DNA of 64,000 nt from Chelativorans multitrophicus (GTDB taxonomy: Bacteria > Pseudomonadota > Alphaproteobacteria > Rhizobiales > Rhizobiaceae), in NCBI RefSeq assembly GCF_011317445.1, contig NZ_JAAAPL010000003.1:558001-622000 (forward strand). The letters run 5' to 3'. Made by a program: the position numbers and the translations under genes. Below the pieces are notes generated by a model that saw nothing but the letters and a program-made list of their open reading frames with translations, was not told the DNA's origin and searched no databases. Shown in pieces: positions 21,485-29,200 of the stretch. Within the stretch, counting starts at the first letter, position 1; each line of letters begins with the position of its first letter.

Positions 21485-21679
21485 ATGATGGGCGACGACA
21501 AGACTTTTACAGACGCCGAAAATCGGGCGCGGGTGCCGCACGGCGACGATCCCGCCGTTCGGCATCTGGCCGAGCGTTATGGCCTACCTCTGGAACAGGC
21601 GCGCGACCTGCACGAGCGGTTCGGCCACGATCAGCCGCTTCTGGAGCGCGAAGTTCAGAGGCTGAAGAAGCGAAGCTGA
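21485..21679 (+). CDS. Small acidic/basic protein of unknown function
   Basis: A 64-residue protein following the copper-binding gene (start ATG at 21485 or the adjacent ATG at 21488; GAGG just upstream). The sequence is hydrophilic and probably helical, with RHLAERYGLPLEQARDLHER reminiscent of a short UBA-like or HTH-like two-helix motif and a basic KKRS end. I do not recognise a family. Its position suggests cotranscription with the upstream gene. An open, well-biased frame and tight spacing support it as real. Confidence 0.6.
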   Translation: MMGDDKTFTDAENRARVPHGDDPAVRHLAERYGLPLEQARDLHERFGHDQPLLEREVQRLKKRS

Positions 21680-21730
21680 GCTTCTTAAGACGGCTGTACC
21701 GAGAGCGCTGCCGGAAGCGGTTATCGCAGT

Positions 21731-22696
21731 CTAGAAATCCACCTCTAGGGCCACTCCGCGGGCAATTGCCAGATCGACGGCGGCCGAGGCGACCGCGAGA
21801 TCCTGCAGGCCCACGCCTGTGCCGTCGAACAATGTGATTTCATCATCAGAACTGCGTCCGGGATGCATACCGTTGATGACCTGCCCGAGCTCGATGATAT
21901 CGCCGGCAGCCAATAGCCCCTTTTCGACCGCATGCTGCGCCTCGCCAATTGAGATCGACTGAGCGACCTCATCGGTAAACACCGTCGCCATGGCGACGAG
22001 TTCGGCTTCTACCTCCTGCTTGCCCTTTGTGTCGGTTCCCATGCAGGCCAAGTGCGTGCCGGGACGGACCTGCGCGGCCTTGAGGAGTGAGGCAAAGGAC
22101 GAGGTGATGGTGATGATCACGTCCGCTTCCGCGCCGAGGCGGTCAAGATCAACCGATTCGAAGGGGATGTTCCGTTCGGCCGCTACGACTTGGAGGCGGC
22201 TCAGCATCTCAGGGTCGATATTCCAGCCCACCACCTTCTTGAAGGCGCGCTGATCAAGGGCTGCCCTGAGCTGGAACGTCGATTGATGGCCGGCGCCAAC
22301 TATCCCGATGACCTGGGCATCGCGGCGCGCGAGATATTTTATCGAGACGGCCGAAGCGGCCGCCGTGCGCAGCGCGGTCAAAAGATTGCCGCCGACCACC
22401 GCCCGGCAGCGGCCGGTATCCGCATCGAACAGGAAGATCGTGGATTGGTGGTTCGTCAGTCCCTTCTCGACGTTGTTCGGCCAAAAGCCGCCCGACTTGA
22501 GACCGAGCGCCAGGCTCTCGCGATCGAACCCCGATTTGAAGCCGTAAAGGGCGCCGGCATGGCCGATGGCTTCACGAATGACCGGGAAGTTGGTGGCCGA
22601 CTTCCTGGCCATCGAGGCAAAGACCTGCTCGACCGCCGTGAAGCAGTCGGCGGCAGAAATAAGCCCGGAGATCTCGCGCTCGGGGACAATTATCAT
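21731..22696 (-). CDS. bhcD: Iminosuccinate reductase of the beta-hydroxyaspartate cycle (ornithine cyclodeaminase/mu-crystallin fold)
   Basis: By fold this is an ornithine cyclodeaminase/mu-crystallin protein (321 residues) with the NAD-binding motif VIGIVGAGHQSTFQLRAAL near residue 130. In the cluster context it should reduce iminosuccinate to L-aspartate with NADH, the last step of the cycle, which regenerates the amino donor. It is the fourth gene in the order A-B-C-D, 48 bp after bhcC. Alone it could be an alanine dehydrogenase or ketimine reductase; the bhc assignment rests on synteny with the described Paracoccus cluster. The segment GFKSGFDRESLALGLKSGGF is the substrate-lysine region of the family. 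Confidence 0.85.
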   Translation of the reverse strand: MIIVPEREISGLISAADCFTAVEQVFASMARKSATNFPVIREAIGHAGALYGFKSGFDRESLALGLKSGGFWPNNVEKGLTNHQSTIFLFDADTGRCRAVVGGNLLTALRTAAASAVSIKYLARRDAQVIGIVGAGHQSTFQLRAALDQRAFKKVVGWNIDPEMLSRLQVVAAERNIPFESVDLDRLGAEADVIITITSSFASLLKAAQVRPGTHLACMGTDTKGKQEVEAELVAMATVFTDEVAQSISIGEAQHAVEKGLLAAGDIIELGQVINGMHPGRSSDDEITLFDGTGVGLQDLAVASAAVDLAIARGVALEVDF

Positions 22697-22744
22697 GAAT
22701 ATTCTCCGTGAGACGATACCCGGGACGTTTGCCCGGGCACTGCT

Positions 22745-23911
22745 TCAATAGGCCTTGCCGCGGGCCGAAACGGGCCAGAGCGTTTCGACTTTGCCGTTGC
22801 GAACGCCGACATACCAGTCGTGGACATTGCAGGTGGGGTCGCAATGGCCAGGGACCAGGCGGAGCTTTTCGTTGATCTTGAGGACGCCGTTGGGGTCTTC
22901 GACCACGCCATGCTCATCGGAGCATTTGATGTATTTGACGTCGTCGCGGCCGTAGACAACGGGCAGGCCGCTGTCGACCGACTGCGCCTTGAGACCGGCA
23001 TCGACGACCGCCAGATGCGGTTTGGCATGGCTCATCACCGATGTCAGGATGAACAGCGCGTTCTCCCATTCGCCCTGATCTATGCGCTTTCCCTCCTCAT
23101 CGCGGATGCGGCCATAGTCGGCATCCATGAAGGCATAGGACCCGCACTGCAGCTCGTTATAGACGCCCGAATTGCTTTCAAAATAATAGCTGCCCGTGCC
23201 GCCGCCTGAGACCAGCTCGGGCTCAAGACCCACGGCCTTAAGGGCTTCGACCGCCTTTTTCACTTGCGCGATGGCGGCGTCGAGCTTGGCCTTTCGTTCC
23301 TCATAGCCGTCGATGTGCTGCATCGCTCCCTGATAGGCCTGGATACCGGTGAATTTCAGGCCCGGCGCGGCATCGACCGCCGTGGCGATCTCGACGACCT
23401 CGGGGCTTGTCTTGACCCCACAGCGCCCGGCGCCACAGTCGATCTCCACAAAGCACTCGATTACCGTGCCATGTTTTTGTGCCGCCGCCGACAGATCGGC
23501 GACATTGGCCGGATCGTCGACGCAAACGATCACGCGGGCGCCATAGGCCGGTAGCTTTGCAAGACGATCGATCTTCGCCGCATCGCGCACCTGGTTCGAT
23601 ACCAGAATGTCCTTGAATCCTGCCCGCGCGAAAACCTCGGCCTCCGAGACTTTCTGGCAGCAGACGCCGATCGCCCCGCCCAGTTCCATCTGGAGCTTCA
23701 GCACGTCGACGGACTTGTGCATCTTGCCGTGGGCGCGATGGCGCATCCCGTGCGCCCTGGCATAGTCACCCATCTTCTTGATGTTGCGTTCCAGCGCATC
23801 CAGATCGAGGATCAGGCACGGCGTCTGGATATCGGCTTCGGCCATGCCCGGCAGTGCGGGAACATCGTAACCGACTTCAAGGCCGGCAAGGCTTGCAGGT
23901 GCGTTCATCAT
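22745..23911 (-). CDS. bhcC: beta-Hydroxyaspartate aldolase (D-threonine aldolase fold)
   Basis: A PLP enzyme of the fold-III D-threonine aldolase/DSD1 family. In this cluster it is expected to condense glycine with glyoxylate to beta-hydroxyaspartate. The protein begins MMNAPASLAGLEVGYDVPAL at 23911, 8 bp after the bhcB stop, and has 388 residues. The PLP lysine lies in HRAHGKMHKSVDV near the N-terminus. ELVSGGGTGSYYFESNSG binds the cofactor phosphate. GHCDPTCNVHDWYVG near the C-terminus carries the metal-binding His-x-Asp of D-threonine aldolases. The open frame extends upstream to 24742, but that part is only the antisense-compatible frame inside bhcB. Confidence 0.87.
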   Translation of the reverse strand: MMNAPASLAGLEVGYDVPALPGMAEADIQTPCLILDLDALERNIKKMGDYARAHGMRHRAHGKMHKSVDVLKLQMELGGAIGVCCQKVSEAEVFARAGFKDILVSNQVRDAAKIDRLAKLPAYGARVIVCVDDPANVADLSAAAQKHGTVIECFVEIDCGAGRCGVKTSPEVVEIATAVDAAPGLKFTGIQAYQGAMQHIDGYEERKAKLDAAIAQVKKAVEALKAVGLEPELVSGGGTGSYYFESNSGVYNELQCGSYAFMDADYGRIRDEEGKRIDQGEWENALFILTSVMSHAKPHLAVVDAGLKAQSVDSGLPVVYGRDDVKYIKCSDEHGVVEDPNGVLKINEKLRLVPGHCDPTCNVHDWYVGVRNGKVETLWPVSARGKAY

Positions 23912-23919
23912 TGCTCTCC

Positions 23920-24885
23920 TCAATTCCAGGGCAATTTGTCGAGATCGACATTGCCGCCTGTAACGATCACGCCGACGCGCTTGCCGGCGAACACTTCCGG
24001 ATTCTTCAGGATGGTAGCCAGGGGCACCGCGCTCGACGGCTCCATGACGATTTTGAGCCGTTTCCAGATCAGCTTCATCGCGTCGATGATCTCCTGCTCG
24101 GAGGCGGTCAGGATGTCGGTGACATGATTGCTGACGAAATGCCAGGTCAGCTCCTTCAGCGGCACTTTCAGCCCGTCGGCAATCGTATCCGGCGCGTCGT
24201 CGGCGATGATATGGCCTGCCTTGAAGCTGCGATAGGCATCGTCCGCCTGCTCGGGCTCGGCGGCGTAGATCTTGATATGCGGCGCCAGATTCGACAGCGT
24301 CAGGCAGGTTCCCGAAACCATTCCGCCTCCGCCGATGGGCGCAATAACCGCATCCAGGCCTTCGACCTGGTCGATCAGTTCCGCCGAACAGGTTGCCTGC
24401 CCGGCGATCACGCGATGATCGTTGTAGGGATGCACAAATTCGGCGCCGGTTTCGGCAACGACTTCGGCGAAGACTGCCTCGCGGGAGCTGGTCGAAGGTT
24501 CGCATTCCACCACACGCCCGCCATAGCCCCGAACGGCATCCTTCTTGGCCTGCGGCGCCGTGCGCGGCATCACCACTGTGCAGGGAATGCCCCGCCGCCC
24601 GGCGGCATAGGACAGGCAGGTGCCATGATTGCCGCTGGAATGGGTGGCGACGCCGTTCTTTGCCTGCTCCTCGGAAAGGCCGAAGACGGCGTTTGAGGCG
24701 CCGCGCGCTTTGAAAGCCCCGGCCTTCTGGAAATTCTCGCATTTGAAGAACAGTTCCGCCCCGGTCAGCTCGTTCAGCATGCGCGAGGTCAGGACCGGCG
24801 TATGATGGATATGAGGATTAATCCGCTCACGTGCCGCGAGCATGTCGTTCAATGTCGGAATATAAATCGGCGTATCCATCGTCAC
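23920..24885 (-). CDS. bhcB: beta-Hydroxyaspartate dehydratase (threonine dehydratase fold)
   Basis: PLP fold-II enzyme of the serine/threonine dehydratase family (321 residues). In the cycle it should dehydrate erythro-beta-hydroxyaspartate to iminosuccinate. The PLP lysine is in the motif FQKAGAFKARGA, the phosphate-binding loop is APIGGGGMVSG, and the asparagine stretch HSSGNHGTCLSYAAGRRG is typical. The start overlaps bhcA by 4 bp. Without its neighbours it would be called a threonine/serine racemase-dehydratase. Confidence 0.87.
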   Translation of the reverse strand: MTMDTPIYIPTLNDMLAARERINPHIHHTPVLTSRMLNELTGAELFFKCENFQKAGAFKARGASNAVFGLSEEQAKNGVATHSSGNHGTCLSYAAGRRGIPCTVVMPRTAPQAKKDAVRGYGGRVVECEPSTSSREAVFAEVVAETGAEFVHPYNDHRVIAGQATCSAELIDQVEGLDAVIAPIGGGGMVSGTCLTLSNLAPHIKIYAAEPEQADDAYRSFKAGHIIADDAPDTIADGLKVPLKELTWHFVSNHVTDILTASEQEIIDAMKLIWKRLKIVMEPSSAVPLATILKNPEVFAGKRVGVIVTGGNVDLDKLPWN

Positions 24886-26078
24886 GCTGCCCTTTTTTGT
24901 GCGTTGCCCGCGCTCAAACGATAATGTTCCTGTGCTGCCGCCACGCCTGAACCGAGTTTGATCGGCAGGCCGAGATCGACCAGCACCATCTCGGCAGTGG
25001 CGATGCCCGATAGCGCCATGACATCGGTCAGGCTGCCCAGGTGGCCTATGCGAAAGACCTTGCCGGCGACATCGCCAAGCCCGGTTCCGAATGCGACGCC
25101 ATAGACGTTGAGTGCGTGGGCGACGACCCTGTTTCCGTCGAACCCGTCAGGCACGCGGATGGCGCTGACCGTGTCCGAGTAAAGTTCCGGCCGGACGGCG
25201 CAAAGCCTGAGGCCCCAGGCGGCGACAGCCTGGCGGATTCCTTCGGCAATGCGGTGATGCCGGGCAAAGACGTTCTCCATGCCTTCTTCCAGCAGCATCT
25301 CGCTGGCGATCTTCAGGCCGTTCAAGAGCCCGACCGGCGGCGTATAAGGATAGCCGTTATTGGCGTAGCTCCGGGCCATGTCGCGAATATCAAAGAAGGT
25401 CCGCGGCAGCTTTGCGGCTTCAACCGCTTCCAGAGCTTTGGGCGAAAAGCCAAGGATTGCCAGGCCGGGCGGCAACATGAAGCCCTTCTGGCTGCCGGTA
25501 ACGGCAATATCAACGCCCCATTCGTCCATCCGGAAATCCATCGAGGCAATCGAGCTGACGCCGTCGACGAGAAGCAACGCCGGGTGAGCGGCTGCGTCCA
25601 TCGCATGGCGCACTGCGGCGATATCCGAGCGGACGCCGGTGGCGGTTTCGTTATGGGTCGCCAAGACGGCTTTGATCTTATGCGCCTTATCGGCGGCGAG
25701 TATTTCCTCAAAGCGATCGGCCGGCACGCTCTCGCCCCAATCCTGCGGCACGACGATGACATCCAACCCGTGCCGCTGGCACATGTCGATCCAGCGGTGG
25801 CTGAACATGCCATTGCGGGTGGCGAGCACCTTGTCGCCGGGCGAAAGGACATTGGTGATCGCCGTCTCCCAACCGCCCGTGCCGGTGGAAGGGAACACGA
25901 AGAGCTTTGCCTGTTTGGTTTTCAGCACCTTCTTCACCCCCTCGATCGCCGGGTGAAGGATCTTGCCGAAGAGTGGGCTGCGGTGATCGATGGTCGGCAT
26001 GTCGACCGCTTTGCGCAGGACTTCGGGAATGTTCGTCGGGCCGGGAATGAAGATCGGATTCTGTGTGCTCACCACCAT
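24882..26078 (-). CDS. bhcA: Aspartate-glyoxylate aminotransferase (class V, beta-hydroxyaspartate cycle)
   Basis: Fold-I PLP aminotransferase of the serine-glyoxylate/alanine-glyoxylate group (398 residues). It should transfer the amino group of aspartate to glyoxylate, giving glycine and oxaloacetate. Visible features are the N-terminal FIPGPTNIPEVLRKAVDMPT, the PLP-contacting STGTGGWE and VDGVSSIASMDFRMDEW, and the PLP lysine in VTGSQKGFMLPPGLA. It is the first gene of the bhcABCD operon and is divergent from the IclR gene. A strong GAGGAGGAAT ribosome site precedes the start. Serine-glyoxylate aminotransferase is the alternative by sequence alone. Confidence 0.88.
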   Translation of the reverse strand: MVVSTQNPIFIPGPTNIPEVLRKAVDMPTIDHRSPLFGKILHPAIEGVKKVLKTKQAKLFVFPSTGTGGWETAITNVLSPGDKVLATRNGMFSHRWIDMCQRHGLDVIVVPQDWGESVPADRFEEILAADKAHKIKAVLATHNETATGVRSDIAAVRHAMDAAAHPALLLVDGVSSIASMDFRMDEWGVDIAVTGSQKGFMLPPGLAILGFSPKALEAVEAAKLPRTFFDIRDMARSYANNGYPYTPPVGLLNGLKIASEMLLEEGMENVFARHHRIAEGIRQAVAAWGLRLCAVRPELYSDTVSAIRVPDGFDGNRVVAHALNVYGVAFGTGLGDVAGKVFRIGHLGSLTDVMALSGIATAEMVLVDLGLPIKLGSGVAAAQEHYRLSAGNAQKRAA

Positions 26079-26125
26079 TCCTCCTCGTTCAAGGGGACGT
26101 TAGCACAGGAGTGCAGTCCAGTAAA

Positions 26126-26150
26126 TTTTTTCGAAATCGTTTTTCAAAAC
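26126..26150. promoter_or_regulatory. Operator candidates in the bhcA/bhcR divergent promoter region
   Basis: The 186-bp intergenic region holds an AT-rich tract with the palindrome TTTCGAAA (26129-26136) immediately followed by GTTTTTCAAAAC (26139-26150, 5+2+5). IclR regulators commonly bind such AT-rich imperfect palindromes between divergent genes. The tract lies about 50 bp upstream of bhcA and 115 bp upstream of the regulator start. Confidence 0.4.
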
Positions 26151-26264
26151 AGCGGAATATCGATCTTTTTGGTATGCAAAGCAGCAGCCTATATTTTTTC
26201 ATTGTGCGCAATCGAATTTCATGATGATTTTTTGTCTGAAGGCAAACCAAACTGGAGTGCTCTC

Positions 26265-27074
26265 GTGCAACTACCTGTCCGCCGCCGTGGCCGCCCAAAG
26301 AGCGGCAGAAACGAGCCGCCGGGCTCAAACATACAGGCGCTCGACCGGGCGCTTGATGTGGTGGAGGCGCTCGCCTCCCATGACGGGATGACCCTTACCG
26401 AACTTTCCGATCATCTCCGGCAGTCGGCGGCAACCATGTATCGCGTTCTGTCGACACTGGAGCGACGCCAGTATGTGGAGATCAACCCCGAGCGTCAGGA
26501 ATGGTTCATCGGCCCTGAGGCATTCCGCCTGGGTTCGGCCTTCCTGCGGCGCACCAATATCGTCGAGAGCAGCCGGTCGATCATGCGGGACCTCATGGCG
26601 CGGACCGGCGAGACCTCCAATCTGGGGATCGAGCGTGACGGCGATGTTCTCTTTGTCAGCCAGGTTGAAACGCATGAGACAATCCGCGCATTTTTTCCGC
26701 CCGGCACCCGATCGCCACTGCATGCTTCCGGTATCGGGAAGGCTTTGCTGAGCGCTTTCGACGACGAAAGGCTGGAGGCATTCATTAATAGAGCGCGGTT
26801 CATCCGCTTCACCGACAAGACGGTGGCCAATGCAGACCAACTGCGAGAAGCGGTGCGCCAAACGCGCGGGCAAGGCTATTCGCTGGATGACGAGGAGCGG
26901 ACAATCGGCATGCGCTGTGTAGCCGCCGCCATTTTCAACAGCTACGGCGAGGCGGTTGCTGGAATATCGGTATCCGGCCCGACCATCAGGCTGCCTGACT
27001 CCAAGGTTCGCGAGATCGGGCAGTGGGTGGTTGAGGCCGCAAACGAAATTTCACGACGGCTCGGTGCGAGATAG
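26265..27074 (+). CDS. bhcR: IclR-family regulator of the beta-hydroxyaspartate cycle
   Basis: A 269-residue IclR protein. The basic leader VRRRGRPKSGRNEPP precedes the winged HTH (ALDRALDVVEALASHDGMTL, then LSDHLRQSAATMYRVLSTLE) and a C-terminal GAF-like effector domain (GETSNLGIERDGDVLFVSQV and HASGIGKALLSAF). I choose GTG at 26265, with GGAG 8 bp upstream. The frame is open further upstream, but that part is antisense to bhcA. In the described Paracoccus system the divergent IclR protein BhcR controls bhcABCD and senses glyoxylate; the same role is inferred here. Confidence 0.85.
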   Translation: MQLPVRRRGRPKSGRNEPPGSNIQALDRALDVVEALASHDGMTLTELSDHLRQSAATMYRVLSTLERRQYVEINPERQEWFIGPEAFRLGSAFLRRTNIVESSRSIMRDLMARTGETSNLGIERDGDVLFVSQVETHETIRAFFPPGTRSPLHASGIGKALLSAFDDERLEAFINRARFIRFTDKTVANADQLREAVRQTRGQGYSLDDEERTIGMRCVAAAIFNSYGEAVAGISVSGPTIRLPDSKVREIGQWVVEAANEISRRLGAR

Positions 27075-27187
27075 TTGATATTGCGTATCATCGCATTCGC
27101 GATAGAGCTCCTTCTGCAGCGTCTTGTATTACGCGCCGGTCGTGCTTATATGGCGATGATCGATCTTGTTTGCTGAACTTTGTTACC

Positions 27188-27203
27188 GCGCGGCAAGCCG
27201 CGC
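27188..27203 (+). promoter_or_regulatory. Leader hairpin 1 of the cold-shock gene
   Basis: GCGCGG-CAAG-CCGCGC is a perfect 6-bp GC stem with a tetraloop, 95 bp upstream of the csp start codon. It has no T-run after it. Long structured leaders are common in cspA-type mRNAs, so this may be part of the 5' UTR. Confidence 0.4.
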
Positions 27204-27241
27204 TTATGGCGATCTTCCTTATCAAAGTCGATTCAATGCAT

Positions 27242-27262
27242 CGTCACGCATTCGGCGTGACG
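27242..27262 (+). promoter_or_regulatory. Leader hairpin 2 of the cold-shock gene
   Basis: CGTCACGC-ATTCG-GCGTGACG is a perfect 8-bp stem with a 5-nt loop, ending 36 bp before the csp ATG and just upstream of its GAAAGGA ribosome site. Its position could allow temperature-dependent control of translation. Confidence 0.45.
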
Positions 27263-27298
27263 GGCGCTATTATCGTGACCAATTGAAAGGAATTCGTC

Positions 27299-27508
27299 AT
27301 GACTATCGGAACCGTAAAGTTCTTCAACGCAACCAAAGGCTTCGGCTTCATCCAGCCTGATGACGGCGCCGCGGACGTGTTTGTCCATATTTCCGCCGTC
27401 GAGCGTGCCGGCATGCGCACCATCGTTGAGGGCCAGAAGCTGAGCTTCGACGTCGTCAGGGATAACCGCTCGGGCAAAAGCGCCGCGGAAAACCTGCAGG
27501 CTGCATAA
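27299..27508 (+). CDS. cspA: Cold-shock-domain protein (CspA family)
   Basis: A 69-residue single-stranded nucleic-acid-binding RNA chaperone. RNP1 is KGFGFIQPD and RNP2 is VFVHISAVE, both intact. The start [20 protein letters not shown] is the family consensus. A GAAAGGA ribosome site lies 9 bp upstream. It is monocistronic, with a leader containing two hairpins and a terminator about 60 bp after the stop. The paralogue number in the genome is unknown, so cspA is a family symbol only. Confidence 0.93.
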   Translation: MTIGTVKFFNATKGFGFIQPDDGAADVFVHISAVERAGMRTIVEGQKLSFDVVRDNRSGKSAAENLQAA

Positions 27509-27569
27509 GCATTCGTCTTCGAACCGTGACCACGGATGTACTGGCACGGTTCGTCGAGACGAGAGGAGA

Positions 27570-27593
27570 GGTCGGGCTTTGCCCGGCCTTTTT
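27570..27593 (+). terminator. Rho-independent terminator of the cold-shock gene
   Basis: GGTCGGGC-TTT-GCCCGGCC forms an 8-bp stem with one G-T pair and is followed directly by TTTTT. Confidence 0.8.
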
Positions 27594-27723
27594 GCTTTGG
27601 GCCAGCCTGTCAGCCCGCCACTGACGTGACCATCGCCGACTGTCCTTTTGAACGGCCGGCGATGTTCTCCAGCATCATTTCGAACCAGATCCGCTAAGCC
27701 AAACCTTAGAAGATCAGCAGAGC

Positions 27724-29172
27724 TCAAAATGGGTAATGCTGATGCGGATCCTCGACGGTGATCCACCGCGTCTCTGTGAACGCGTCGATCCCCGCCGTGC
27801 CGCCAAAGCGGCCGTAGCCGCTATCCCGCATCCCGCCGAACGGCATCTGCGCCTCATCAGAGACGGTGGGGCCGTTGATATGGCATATTCCTGCCTCAAT
27901 ACGCTCGGCCACGCTGATCGCTCTGTTGATGTCGCTTCCAAAGACCGCGGAAGAGAGGCCATAGGAGCTGGCGTTCGCGATCTCAACAGCGTGCTCGGTA
28001 TCGCGGGCACGCACGACGCAGACCACCGGGCCGAAACTTTCATCTGAAAACAGCGGCATCGTCTCATTGACGTGATCAACAACCGTCGCGGGCATTATGG
28101 TGCTGCCGTTGCTCTTGCCGCCCGTCGTGACACGGGCGCCCAATGCGACGGAGGCATCCACCAGCTTGTCAACACGTTCGATGGTCTCGTAATCAACGAC
28201 CGAGCCGATGACCACATTCCCATTGGGGTCGCCCACGGGAAGCTGAGACGCACGCTCGGTGAACTTGGCCACGAAATCGTCCGCGACACGCTCGTCGACG
28301 ATGATCCGTTCCGTGGACATGCAGATTTGCCCCTGGTTCATGAAAGCGCCGAATATCGCCGCGTTCACCGCGGCGTCGATGTCAGCGTCGTCGAGGACGA
28401 CCAGCGGTGCCTTGCCGCCGAGTTCCAGCAGGCACGGCTTCAGCTCGCGTGCTGCAATCTCGGCCACGATCCGCCCAACCCTGGTCGATCCCGTGAAGTT
28501 GATGCGGCGCGTCTTTGGATGGGTGATTAACGCCTCGACGACTTCTGGAGCGTCCTGGGGCGAGTGGGTGACCACGTTGAGAACGCCGTCTGGAAATCCT
28601 GCCCGGCGGAACGCCTCCCCGATAAGCATGTGGACACGCGGGCATTTCTCCGAAGCCTTCAGAACGACGGTGTTGCCGCACGCGATCGGCATAGCCACCG
28701 CGCGCACCCCAAGGATCACCGCGGCGTTCCAAGGCGCCATCCCGACAAGAACCCCGACCGGCCGCTTGATGGCCATCGCCAGACAGCCCGGCTTATCGGA
28801 GGGGATCACTTCCCCGCGGATCTGCGTGGTCATGGACGCGGCCTCGCGCAGGATCTTAGCGCCGAACATCACATTGAAACCTGCCCAAGCGGCGGTACAG
28901 CCTATCTCGTCGATCGAGGTCCTGACGAATTCGTCCGCCATCGACTCCAGCATATCGGCCGCTTTGTTCAGGAGTGTGCGCCGCGCGTTGGGGCCGGTCT
29001 TCGACCAATCGGCAAACGCCGCATCCGCGGCGGCAACCGCCGCGTCCACATCCACCTTCTTCGCAGCCGGGGCAGTCGTCACGACTTCGTTGGTCACGGG
29101 ATTTTTCCGGTCGAACGTCCCCCCGCCCAAAGCGGGGCGGTCTTCGCCTTTGATTAAAAGCGCTATTTCCAT
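27724..29172 (-). CDS. NAD(P)-dependent aldehyde dehydrogenase (aromatic-aldehyde type)
   Basis: A 482-residue ALDH-superfamily oxidoreductase. The nucleophile is in GAFMNQGQICMSTERI, the general base in KPCLLELGGKAPLVVLDDAD, the cofactor motif is NFTGSTRVGRIVAE, and SFGPVVCVVRA is conserved. The pattern GQICMSTERI resembles vanillin, benzaldehyde and salicylaldehyde dehydrogenases. It is the second gene of a two-gene operon, 28 bp after a thiamine-diphosphate decarboxylase-like gene, so it probably oxidises the aldehyde that enzyme releases. The true substrate is not known. Confidence 0.86.
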   Translation of the reverse strand: MEIALLIKGEDRPALGGGTFDRKNPVTNEVVTTAPAAKKVDVDAAVAAADAAFADWSKTGPNARRTLLNKAADMLESMADEFVRTSIDEIGCTAAWAGFNVMFGAKILREAASMTTQIRGEVIPSDKPGCLAMAIKRPVGVLVGMAPWNAAVILGVRAVAMPIACGNTVVLKASEKCPRVHMLIGEAFRRAGFPDGVLNVVTHSPQDAPEVVEALITHPKTRRINFTGSTRVGRIVAEIAARELKPCLLELGGKAPLVVLDDADIDAAVNAAIFGAFMNQGQICMSTERIIVDERVADDFVAKFTERASQLPVGDPNGNVVIGSVVDYETIERVDKLVDASVALGARVTTGGKSNGSTIMPATVVDHVNETMPLFSDESFGPVVCVVRARDTEHAVEIANASSYGLSSAVFGSDINRAISVAERIEAGICHINGPTVSDEAQMPFGGMRDSGYGRFGGTAGIDAFTETRWITVEDPHQHYPF

Positions 29173-29200
29173 TTCACTATTTCCCTTTGCTAATCCCGGA

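Noticed and set aside
23912-24742. N-terminal extension of the bhcC frame
   Set aside because: It lies inside bhcB in another frame and is Arg-rich without conservation. The true start is the ATG pair at 23908-23911 after the bhcB stop.
25041-26264. N-terminal extension of the bhcR frame
   Set aside because: It is antisense to bhcA. The IclR domain starts after 26265, where a GTG with a ribosome site is present.
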